64,000 bases of DNA from Pontibacter mangrovi (GTDB lineage Bacteria; Bacteroidota; Bacteroidia; Cytophagales; Hymenobacteraceae), in contig NZ_VFRQ01000001.1 in the NCBI RefSeq assembly GCF_006385705.1, positions 558,001 to 622,000 of the forward strand, given 5' to 3'. Made by a program: the position numbers and the translations under genes. Below, piece by piece: positions 35,865 through 43,220 of this stretch. Every line of letters begins with the position of its first letter. Position 1 is the stretch's first letter. The notes beneath the pieces are model-generated. The model ran no database searches. It was not told the DNA's origin and worked only from the letters and a program-made list of their open reading frames with translations.

Positions 35865-37514
35865 ATGATACTTAACATAATAAAAGCAATAGCAACAATA
35901 CTCCCCGTCGTGGGAATGTCAGCCCTGTTCTCCTGCCAATCCTCCAGCGCACAGGACCAGGTCAATACTGCAGGCGTGGAAACCATTACCATCCTGCAGA
36001 CAGCCGATATCCACGGGCAGTTGCTGCCACACAAGGAGTTCTTCATCGAAGACGGCCAGTTCCGGTTTAAAGAGCGGGGCGGGCTGGCTCATATCCAAAC
36101 GATCTTTAAGCAAGTAAAGGCCGAGAATCCCGGCGGCACCGTGATCGTGGATGGCGGCGACCTGATACAGGGCAGTGCCGTGGCAGCCCTCTCGGAAGGA
36201 GCCGTATTCGGGCCCGTGATCAAGGCTATGGATTATGATTTCCTGATACCGGGCAACTGGGAGGTGATCTTCGGCAGCGAGAAAATGCAAAGCGTCCTGA
36301 AATCGTATAATAAACCGGTAATCTGCGCCAATATCTATGACGAGGCCACCACCCATATGCTCTACCAGCCCTACCTCATAAAGGAGGTAAAAGGCGTAAA
36401 ACTGGGCTTCATCTCCTACAACGACCCGGAAGTGCCCATCCGCCAGAACCCGGCGTTCAGCAAAGGCCTCATCTTTAAAGGCTTGGAAGATAACCTGCAG
36501 CCGCTGATAAAGGAGCTGAAGGAGGAGAAAGGCGTGGATATTCTCTTCCTGGTAACGCACCTGGGCATCTCCAAGCAGATCTACCTGGCAGACCAGCCGG
36601 AGGTAGCGGGCGTGGACTTTATACTTGGCAACGACACCCACGAGCGCATCCGCCAGCCCCTGAAGCGCACCTATGCACAGGTAGTAGAGCCGGGCGCCTT
36701 CGCCTCTTTTGTCGGCCGGCTGGACCTGGAGGTAAAAGACGGCAAGATAGTAGGCCAGCGCTATGAACTCATCGACGTGGACCCAACCCAATACCCGGCT
36801 GACCCGGTGGTGCAGCAGATAGTGGAAGAGCAGATGGCTCCTTACAAAACGCAAATGGAAAAAGTGCTGGGCTATACCGCAACGCCGCTGTACCGCTACC
36901 TGGTGGTGGAGAACCCGATGGACAATATGATCACTGATGCCGTCCGCTGGAAAACCGGCGTAGACGTGGCCATCTCCAACGGCTTCCGCTTCAGCACGCC
37001 AGTGGTACCGGACGCCACAGGCAAGGCTCCTATCACCTACAGCGACATCTGGAACATGCTGCCCGTAAACGAGAACGTAAAGACCGGCAAGGCCAAGGGC
37101 AGGCAGATACAGGAGTGGATGGAAAAGGAACTGCACAACGTCTTTGCCGAGCAGCCGCTGGAGCGCTTTGGGGGCTGGGTCATCCGTTTTTCAGGCATGG
37201 AAATGACCTTTAACGCTAACGCGCCGAAAGGGCAGCGCGTACAGTCAATCCGTATCGGTGGCCAGCCCCTTGACCCGGAGCGGGTGTATACCATGGCGGC
37301 ATGCCTGCGCCGGGGCGAGCCCGACCACATGCTCTGCCGCATGCCCAACGCCCAGGACCCGCAGGTGCTCGACTATACCATTCATGACGTGATGGAAGAA
37401 TACCTGAAGGTGCACGGCACGGTATCGCCAAAAACGGACGGCAGAGCCGTAGCCCTGGACTTGCCGGCACCGGTGCTGTCGCAGGTGCCGAACGTGGACT
37501 ATGTATTTAGATAA
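35865..37514 (+). CDS. SoxB-like metallophosphoesterase lipoprotein
   Basis: A 549-residue exported protein of the 5'-nucleotidase/SoxB superfamily. A lipoprotein signal (VGMSALFSCQSS) is followed by ILQTADIHGQLLPH, VIVDGGDLIQGSA, FLVTHLGI and GNDTHERI, then the C-terminal nucleotidase domain from about 345. The catalytic GNH(D/E) motif reads PGNWEVIFG: the metal-binding Asn is kept but the catalytic His is Trp, as in SoxB (GHWE). Directly downstream is a TsdA-like cytochrome, which supports a thiosulfate-related role. No SoxYZ carrier is in the window, so a different substrate carrier or a free substrate would be needed. Confidence 0.82.
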   Translation: MILNIIKAIATILPVVGMSALFSCQSSSAQDQVNTAGVETITILQTADIHGQLLPHKEFFIEDGQFRFKERGGLAHIQTIFKQVKAENPGGTVIVDGGDLIQGSAVAALSEGAVFGPVIKAMDYDFLIPGNWEVIFGSEKMQSVLKSYNKPVICANIYDEATTHMLYQPYLIKEVKGVKLGFISYNDPEVPIRQNPAFSKGLIFKGLEDNLQPLIKELKEEKGVDILFLVTHLGISKQIYLADQPEVAGVDFILGNDTHERIRQPLKRTYAQVVEPGAFASFVGRLDLEVKDGKIVGQRYELIDVDPTQYPADPVVQQIVEEQMAPYKTQMEKVLGYTATPLYRYLVVENPMDNMITDAVRWKTGVDVAISNGFRFSTPVVPDATGKAPITYSDIWNMLPVNENVKTGKAKGRQIQEWMEKELHNVFAEQPLERFGGWVIRFSGMEMTFNANAPKGQRVQSIRIGGQPLDPERVYTMAACLRRGEPDHMLCRMPNAQDPQVLDYTIHDVMEEYLKVHGTVSPKTDGRAVALDLPAPVLSQVPNVDYVFR

Positions 37515-37817
37515 TGGATTAGAGGCAGGAGGAGTGGCTTTCCCGCTCCTCCCAATCCCGCCCGCACCAGCAAAAACATCACCTATTACTTCCTATTTCG
37601 TTTAAATAAAGCAACAGGAAATATTAACTGTTACGGTGTGGCTACTGGGTTTAACTTGCCCTCTGATGGTACTGTTTGCCTAAAGCCGCGCATGTAAACC
37701 CTGGGATAGTCGCTTTAAAATGCAGCGAAGTGCGGGCCTTGTGATAAATGTCACAGAAACGCGATCAGCGAGTTGTTAATTTAGCTTGACACTTTCAATG
37801 TATACTTCACAAATCTC
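37515..37817. other. 303-bp spacer before the TsdA-like gene
   Basis: The spacer contains the Crp/Fnr-type promoter at 37741-37784. No gene or clear terminator is visible in the first 220 bp. Confidence 0.6.
37741..37784 (+). promoter_or_regulatory. Crp/Fnr-type operator plus -7 box before the TsdA-like cytochrome gene
   Basis: GTGATAAATGTCAC (37741-37754) lies inside a perfect TGTGA-N6-TCACA. Exactly 22 nt later is TAATTTAG (37777-37784), one base from TAnnTTTG. The start codon follows at 37818. Confidence 0.82.
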
Positions 37818-38936
37818 ATGAAACCCAATCAAGAACAGATAAACCAGGAACAAGATTTTGGCGAGGTACTGGTAAAAATAGTGCGCGTCGTGGGCCTGAA
37901 TGTGCTGGCGGTACTACTCCTGCTGGTAGTGGTGGGGATATTGCTCTTCAGCCCTCCCTCCTTCTTTCAGAAAAAAGTAGCCCAGGAGAAGCCAGCCCCC
38001 GCCCCTTCCGCTGCGCCTGCCGCCACACCTGCCCCAGCTCCAGCCGCGTCTGCCGCGCCCGCCGATGATATGTGGCGCGCGCCGGACATGGCTTCCGTTC
38101 CGGCTGGCCCGGAAGGAGAGCAAATTAAGTATGGCCGGGAATTGGTGGCCCATACGGCCAAGTACCTGGGGCCGCAAGGCAGCGTGCTGCACATCTCCAA
38201 CGGCATGAACTGCCAGAACTGCCACCTGGACGCAGGCACAAAGCCCTATGGCAACAACTACTCGCGCATGTCTACTACTTATCCTAAATTCAGGCCCCGG
38301 TCAGGTTCTGAGGTAGATGTGGCAGGGCGCATAAACGGCTGCTTCCAGCGCAGCCTCAACGGCAAGCCTTTGGATGTAAACACCAAAGAGATGAAAGCCA
38401 TGGTGGCCTACATTAATTGGGTGGGCAAGGATGTAAAAAAAGGGGAAACACCGAAAGGCTCCGGCCTCTACCCGATCGAGTTTTTGGACCGGCCTGCCAG
38501 CCCCGAGCTTGGCAAAGCCATTTATGCGCAGAAGTGCCAGGTGTGCCACGGTGCCGACGGTCAGGGTATGAAACCGGAGGGAAACCCAGAGTATGTATAC
38601 CCGCCGCTTTGGGGTAAAAACAGCTACAACGACGGCGCCGGCCTGTTCCGTATGTCTAACTTTGCCAAGTACGTAAAAGCCAACATGCCCCTGGGCGCCA
38701 CCTACGACAGCCCGCAACTAACCGATGAGGAGGCCTGGGACGTGGCGGCCTATGTCAACTCGCAGCCGCGGCCGGAAAAAGACAAATCCAAAGACTGGCC
38801 GGACATGTCTACAAAACCCTTCGACCATCCATTTGGCCCTTTCACAGACCCTTACACCGAGGAACAGCACAAGTACGGCCCTTTCCAGCCCATTATAGAG
38901 TATAAGGAGAAGGAAAAAGAGAAAAAGAACAGTTAG
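37818..38936 (+). CDS. Dihaem cytochrome c, thiosulfate dehydrogenase (TsdA)-like
   Basis: A 372-residue membrane-anchored periplasmic cytochrome. One N-terminal membrane segment (about 25-45) is followed by a Pro/Ala linker and two haem domains. Haem 1 is CQNCH (C132, C135, H136). It is followed by RINGCFQRSLNGKPL, whose C175 matches the cysteine that ligates the active-site haem in TsdA/SoxA enzymes. Haem 2 is CQVCH (C240, C243, H244). TsdA couples two thiosulfates to tetrathionate and can run in reverse. The promoter has the sulfur-regulon operator. A respiratory electron acceptor is probable but not identified. Confidence 0.85.
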   Translation: MKPNQEQINQEQDFGEVLVKIVRVVGLNVLAVLLLLVVVGILLFSPPSFFQKKVAQEKPAPAPSAAPAATPAPAPAASAAPADDMWRAPDMASVPAGPEGEQIKYGRELVAHTAKYLGPQGSVLHISNGMNCQNCHLDAGTKPYGNNYSRMSTTYPKFRPRSGSEVDVAGRINGCFQRSLNGKPLDVNTKEMKAMVAYINWVGKDVKKGETPKGSGLYPIEFLDRPASPELGKAIYAQKCQVCHGADGQGMKPEGNPEYVYPPLWGKNSYNDGAGLFRMSNFAKYVKANMPLGATYDSPQLTDEEAWDVAAYVNSQPRPEKDKSKDWPDMSTKPFDHPFGPFTDPYTEEQHKYGPFQPIIEYKEKEKEKKNS

Positions 38937-38951
38937 GCAAGTGTTGTGGAC

Positions 38952-38995
38952 ACAGAAAGCGGCAGGCAACGGAATGGGGGCCTGCCGCTTTCTGT
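38952..38995. terminator. Long perfect hairpin after the TsdA-like gene
   Basis: ACAGAAAGCGGCAGGC (38952-38967) and GCCTGCCGCTTTCTGT (38980-38995) form a 16-bp perfect stem with a 12-nt loop. No T run follows, so it may terminate weakly or protect the 3' end of the transcript. Confidence 0.6.
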
Positions 38996-39085
38996 ATAGC
39001 CTGGGTATGGAAGGCAGATGCAAATGCGGCATCCGGAATTATCTTTTTATACCTATATTTACGCAGACATCAAACAAACAACAGC

Positions 39086-39523
39086 ATGTATACTGGAATT
39101 TTACACCTTCACTCTTACATGACATACCTGGTGCTGCTGGGTGTGCTCATCAGCTTTGCCGCGGCGCTGGCTGGCCTGTTCGGCAACAGACCATTTACCG
39201 ATAAAGACAGGAAGCTGGGCCTGCTGGGCCTTATTCCAGTGCACCTGCAGTGGGTGTTCGGCATCATTTTATACTTTGTTTCGCCAAACGGCCTGAAGAA
39301 TTTCTCCGGGGAAGCCATGGGCGACCCCACCTCCCGCCTGTACATCCTGGAGCACCCGCTCACCATGATCATCGCCGTTATCCTGATCACGGTGGGTTAC
39401 TCCCGCGCCAAGCGCCAGATCGGCACGGAGAGCAAAGGCTTTAAGAGCATTGCCATTTTCTATGGCATCGCCCTGCTGCTCATTCTCATCCGTATTCCTT
39501 GGAACGCCTGGCCAGGCAACTAA
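39086..39523 (+). CDS. Small four-helix membrane protein, cytochrome b-like
   Basis: A 145-residue protein with four hydrophobic segments (about 10-31, 48-67, 90-106 and 122-138). Histidines lie at helix ends or within helices (LHLHSYMTY, IPVHLQWVFG, LEHPLTMII), where they could ligate haem. Bacteroidota genomes carry similar short proteins annotated as cytochrome B. It lies after the TsdA-like gene and could link it to the quinone pool, but the 38952-38995 hairpin lies between and no partner is shown. Confidence 0.65.
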   Translation: MYTGILHLHSYMTYLVLLGVLISFAAALAGLFGNRPFTDKDRKLGLLGLIPVHLQWVFGIILYFVSPNGLKNFSGEAMGDPTSRLYILEHPLTMIIAVILITVGYSRAKRQIGTESKGFKSIAIFYGIALLLILIRIPWNAWPGN

Positions 39524-39544
39524 TACCGGAGCTTAACATATTCT

Positions 39545-39582
39545 CAGCCGCTCTGCCTAATGGTGGGGCGGCTGTTTTTTTT
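39545..39582 (+). terminator. Rho-independent terminator after the cytochrome b-like gene
   Basis: CAGCCGC (39545) pairs with GCGGCTG ending at 39574, with partial pairing inside, followed by eight T residues. Confidence 0.8.
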
Positions 39583-39889
39583 CACGCATCTTGTCTGCAG
39601 CTGCACCTCCCGCCTCCATAGCACAGGGAGAGATAACATATGCAGAATTATTTCTTCGAAGCCAGAAGTGGTACTGTGCGCCTCTCCACTATGAACACCT
39701 GCCCAACTGAACCGCAGCTTACGCTAAAAAATCCTATTCCACACCTGCACTGCCATTTGTTCACCAAAAAAGGATTTAGCCACACAATATTAAATCCGGC
39801 CTATAGGTTTTAAGAAATACCCCCACAGGCTGAAAAGCTACCGTTAGCTGCAGCCCGGGAAAATTACTTTTAGCCAAAAATACAGTACC
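39583..39889. other. 307-bp spacer with no supported gene
   Basis: No convincing frame, operator or repeat is visible between the terminator and the small gene at 39890. The last 30 bp may hold that gene's promoter. Confidence 0.5.
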
Positions 39890-40135
39890 ATGCTTTCAAT
39901 TTTACTTGCCCTGATCGGGATAGTAGGGACGCTGACAATCGTAGCCTACCTGCGCCAGGTGGAAGACAAGATGCCTGAGCTCCTCAGGCAAATGGACACG
40001 CCGGACTGCCCCGTATGCCACCTGCCACACCAGCGCCACCAACCTTACAGAAAAGTTAAAATAGGCCTTAAAAAGGCGAAGGGCTACTGCCGCCGCAAAA
40101 GAAGGGCAGTGTTTGGGTACAGCCGCCGCGCCTGA
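39890..40135 (+). CDS. Small membrane-anchored zinc-ribbon-like protein, unknown function
   Basis: An 81-residue frame with one N-terminal hydrophobic segment (MLSILLALIGIVGTLTIVAY), then DCPVCHLPHQRHQ, a possible C-x2-C-x2-H metal site, and a very basic tail (KKAKGYCRRKRRAVFGYSRR). The layout is that of small envelope proteins. I do not recognise a family. It stands alone, and the end converges on the leftward phosphatase gene. Confidence 0.5.
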   Translation: MLSILLALIGIVGTLTIVAYLRQVEDKMPELLRQMDTPDCPVCHLPHQRHQPYRKVKIGLKKAKGYCRRKRRAVFGYSRRA

Positions 40136-40156
40136 CTCAATCTATACAAAACCGCA

Positions 40157-40969
40157 TTACTTAAACTGCAGCGTGGCCACCACCGGCAAATGATCGGAGG
40201 CGTAGCGCTCCGGAACCACCTGCTGCGATACCACCTCCAGCCCCGAAGCATGTGTAAAGGCGATAAAGTCGATGGTGCGGGTAGGCGCGTCTACGGGGAT
40301 GGTAGGCGCGCAATTGGACCCGCAGGTGCGGGTAAACAGTTTGTCCAGTTCCTGGATGGCAGCGCTTTCGGGCATGTCGTTAAAGTCGCCGGCAAGTATA
40401 AACGGCCGCTTTTCCTGCGCCGCCACCTGGTTAATGGCCTGCACCTGCTGCAGCCTGTTGGCGGCGTTGGACACATCCAGGTGCATGCTGCCAAAACGGA
40501 TCATCCTGCCATCGGGCAAGGCAACGGTGGCCGTAGCCAGCACGCGGTCTTCGGACTGGGGTGCCGCGGTTTCAGGCAAGGACATGGTTTCCATTCCCGA
40601 CAAAGGATACCTGGAGAGGATCGCCACGCCATACTTTCCCCCGTCGAAATCAATGGCGCGGGCAAAGTAGAAATTCATGCCTAACAGCTCGGCAAGCGCT
40701 GAGGCCTGGTTCACTGTGCCGGAGCGGCCAGTGTTCACGTCCACCTCCTGCAGCGCCACCAGGTCGGCTTTCTGGTCCCGGATAACACGGGCAATGGCCT
40801 CCAGGTCTATCTCACCTGGGCGGCTTGGCGGGTTGGCATGATGTATATTGTAACTCATCACCCGCAGTTCGCCTGCCGGTGCCTGTGAGGTAGCGGTTTT
40901 AGCGGCGCAACCTGCCAGCATCAGGCAGCCGGCAAGTATAAAAGTATAAAGTAGCGCGAAGTGCTTCAT
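40157..40969 (-). CDS. Endonuclease/exonuclease/phosphatase-family lipoprotein
   Basis: A 270-residue exported protein. The signal MKHFALLYTFILAGCLMLAGC has a lipobox. The EEP-fold motifs are MSYNIHHANPP, LQEVDVNTGRSG, GDFNDMPES and SDHLPVVATL, covering the metal and catalytic residues of the DNase I/sphingomyelinase superfamily. Surface phosphodiesterase or nuclease activity is likely; the substrate is unknown. Its upstream region at 40921-40980 has three AAGTATA copies in 50 bp. Confidence 0.87.
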   Translation of the reverse strand: MKHFALLYTFILAGCLMLAGCAAKTATSQAPAGELRVMSYNIHHANPPSRPGEIDLEAIARVIRDQKADLVALQEVDVNTGRSGTVNQASALAELLGMNFYFARAIDFDGGKYGVAILSRYPLSGMETMSLPETAAPQSEDRVLATATVALPDGRMIRFGSMHLDVSNAANRLQQVQAINQVAAQEKRPFILAGDFNDMPESAAIQELDKLFTRTCGSNCAPTIPVDAPTRTIDFIAFTHASGLEVVSQQVVPERYASDHLPVVATLQFK

Positions 40970-41574
40970 GGCAAAGTATAGCTGATATTGAGGAGCTTAA
41001 ACTATGAAATAAAGTATGATTTTGCTATACTTTTATAGGTTGTGTAAAAAAAATACTCTGCCGCATAGCCACCGCCACAACACGCCTTTAAAACACAAGC
41101 CTTAATCGGCACGCAGGAGGCAACAAAGTATAACCCTTCGTTAGTGTAATCATACCCCAACATCCTGTTCCTTTCCGATCCGGTAAAGCCATAGGAAAAA
41201 GTACGTATTCTCGTAGGGACAGGTCGCGACCTGTCCGCCAGCGGCTGTTCTATGCAAGAGCAGCTGATGCTTAGGAAAGCGCTACTCAAAAGACCTCTCA
41301 GTTTTTTTAACTTGCCCCAATGTATTTCGGGGAACCTGAGCTGATAAGACGCTCACAGGTCTGGAAGACGCTGTGAGCGTCTGTGTTTTTCCGCGGCATA
41401 GTCACTCCTGTTCATCCAGTAATCCTGCAAATCGTGGTACAAACAATCTACCTTGTGCACGATTCGGACAGGTCGTGACCTGTCCCTACGAAGTATAAAT
41501 ATTTTGCATTATCTATATATTTCTCTGCCATTTTCTGTAACTTGTAATCTGTTTAAACACCGAGTACAAGTATA
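40970..41574. other. 605-bp spacer with palindromic repeats before hsdM
   Basis: No gene is visible. The spacer contains the inverted-repeat element 41212-41490 and five AAGTAT/ATACTT hexamers outside it. The hsdM promoter should lie in the AT-rich last 80 bp. Confidence 0.6.
41212..41490. repeat. REP/MITE-like element with palindromic inverted ends
   Basis: Two 25-bp ends (41212-41236 and 41466-41490) are inverted copies with one mismatch. Each contains a 20-bp palindrome of the form GGACAGGTCRYGACCTGTCC. Inside is a further inverted repeat, AGACGCTCACAG (41347-41358) with CTGTGAGCGTCT (41371-41382). The 279-bp layout resembles a REP doublet or a small MITE. No transposase is encoded and no target duplication was recognised. 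Confidence 0.7.
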
Positions 41575-43146
41575 ATGGCCAAGAAGAATACCCCTACTGC
41601 CGCTGCACCCAAAGCGGACATCGATTTTGAAAACGAACTCTGGAATGCCGCCAACGAACTGCGCGGCGCCGTAGCCGAGAACCAGTACAAAGACTACGTG
41701 CTCTCGCTGCTGTTCTTAAAGCACCTCTCAGAGCGCTACGAGCTGCGCCGCCAGGAGCTGCAGCTTTCCCTTTTCGAAGACCCCGTAGAGAAGCAATACT
41801 TTGCGTCTCTCTCGCCGGAAGAACAGCAGGAGCAACTGGCCCTGGTGCTGGAAGACGAGCTGGAGTACCAGGTAAAGAACGTGTACCGCCTGCCCCGCGA
41901 GGCTACCTGGGCTTACCTGCGCGAGAACGCCGAGCAGGACGACATCAAGGTGAAGGTGGACCAGGCCTTTGTGCTGATCGACGAGATCCTGAGCAAGCGC
42001 AACCCCGACTACAAAGGTGTGCTGGAGCCGATCTTCGTGAAAAGCCAGCTCTCCCCTACGCAGGTGGCCGGGCTCATCAACCTGTTCTCCAAAGAGAAGT
42101 TCTCTGAGGTGAGCAACCCCGAGTCCGACATCTACGGCCGCGTGTATGAGTACTACATCGGCAAGTTTGCCATGGCCGAAGGCTCCGGCGCGGGGCAGTT
42201 CTTTACACCTGGCTCGGTGGTGCGTTTGCTCGTGGAGATGCTCGAGCCGCTCAAGGGCCGTATCATGGACCTGGCCTGCGGTTCGGGTGGTATGTTTGTG
42301 CAGAGCCTCAAGTTTCTGCAGGCGCACGGCGGCGACAAGAACGACATCTCCATTTACGGGCAGGAGCGCTACGAAGGCACGCTGCGCCTCTGCAAAATGA
42401 ACCTGCTGCTGCGCAACCTCTCCTTCGACGTGAAGCTGGGCGACTCGCTGCTGCAGGACCGCTTCCCCGACCTGAAGGCCGACTACGCCCTCATGAACCC
42501 GCCGTTCAACATCAGTAACTGGCACCCCGAGCTGCTGCCCGACAACGACCCGCGCCTCTTCGGGGCCAAAGATACCTTTACCACCCCCGGCAACGCCAAT
42601 TACATGTGGTTCCAGACGCTGTGGCACCACCTCTCGGAGCGCGGCACGGCGGGCGTGGTGATGGCCAACGGCGCCATGACCACCGGAAGCGCCGGCGAAA
42701 AGAACGTGCGCGAGCACATGATACAGCAAGGCATGGTTGACTGCATTGTGCAGATGCCCGACAAGCTGTTCCTGACCACCGGCATACCGGCCTGTATCTT
42801 TATTCTGAGCAAGAACCGCGACGGACGCGACGGCGAGCACCGCGAGCGCAAAAACGAGATCCTCTTTATTGATGCCCGCAAACTGGGCACCATGGCTAGC
42901 CGCCGCCTGCGCGTGTTCGAAGATGCCGACGTGGCCCGCATAGCCGACACCTACCATACCTGGCGCAACATCGGTGGCAGCTACTCCGACACCGAAGGCT
43001 TCTGCAAGGCCGCTACCTTAGCCGAAGTGGCCGCCAACAATTACGTGCTCTCGCCGGGCCGCTACGTGGGCTCCGAAGCCGAGGAAGACGACGGCGTTCC
43101 GTTTGAAGAGAAGATGAATGAGCAAATAGTTAGAACAGCAGCATGA
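41575..43146 (+). CDS. hsdM: Type I restriction-modification system methyltransferase subunit
   Basis: A 523-residue N6-adenine methyltransferase subunit. The N-terminal HsdM domain starts with ELWNAANELRGAVAENQYK. The SAM motif is MDLACGSGGMFVQS (near 225-238), and the catalytic NPPF motif lies in YALMNPPFNIS (near 305-312). The length and motifs look intact. Such a subunit needs an HsdS specificity protein to bind DNA, but no hsdS is found here. The next gene is the nuclease-NACHT gene. The stop TGA overlaps the start of a 25-codon frame as ATGA. Confidence 0.93.
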   Translation: MAKKNTPTAAAPKADIDFENELWNAANELRGAVAENQYKDYVLSLLFLKHLSERYELRRQELQLSLFEDPVEKQYFASLSPEEQQEQLALVLEDELEYQVKNVYRLPREATWAYLRENAEQDDIKVKVDQAFVLIDEILSKRNPDYKGVLEPIFVKSQLSPTQVAGLINLFSKEKFSEVSNPESDIYGRVYEYYIGKFAMAEGSGAGQFFTPGSVVRLLVEMLEPLKGRIMDLACGSGGMFVQSLKFLQAHGGDKNDISIYGQERYEGTLRLCKMNLLLRNLSFDVKLGDSLLQDRFPDLKADYALMNPPFNISNWHPELLPDNDPRLFGAKDTFTTPGNANYMWFQTLWHHLSERGTAGVVMANGAMTTGSAGEKNVREHMIQQGMVDCIVQMPDKLFLTTGIPACIFILSKNRDGRDGEHRERKNEILFIDARKLGTMASRRLRVFEDADVARIADTYHTWRNIGGSYSDTEGFCKAATLAEVAANNYVLSPGRYVGSEAEEDDGVPFEEKMNEQIVRTAA

Positions 43147-43220
43147 TATTTATATTGAAAGCTTCAATAAATAAAGCAATATCCATTACACTCAACATTC
43201 CAACTCAAAAATATCAATGA
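43143..43220 (+). CDS. Possible 25-codon coupling ORF between hsdM and the NACHT gene
   Basis: ATG 43143 overlaps the hsdM stop as ATGA, and the frame's TGA (43218-43220) overlaps the NACHT gene's ATG (43217) as ATGA. It encodes a short Ile/Lys-rich peptide starting MIFILKASINKAIS, of no recognisable family. It could serve only to couple translation, be a remnant of the lost hsdS start, or arise by chance. Confidence 0.35.
   Translation: MIFILKASINKAISITLNIPTQKYQ

Noticed and set aside
35919-37136. A 405-codon open frame antisense to the SoxB-like gene
   Set aside because: It is a compositional shadow; the plus-strand frame has signal peptide and metal motifs.
41212-41490. The paired palindromes before hsdM as a CRISPR array
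   Set aside because: Only two inverted copies exist, with no regular direct repeats or spacers and no cas genes.
41728-42957. A 409-codon open frame antisense to hsdM
   Set aside because: It overlaps the intact hsdM over its whole length and shows no protein-family features.
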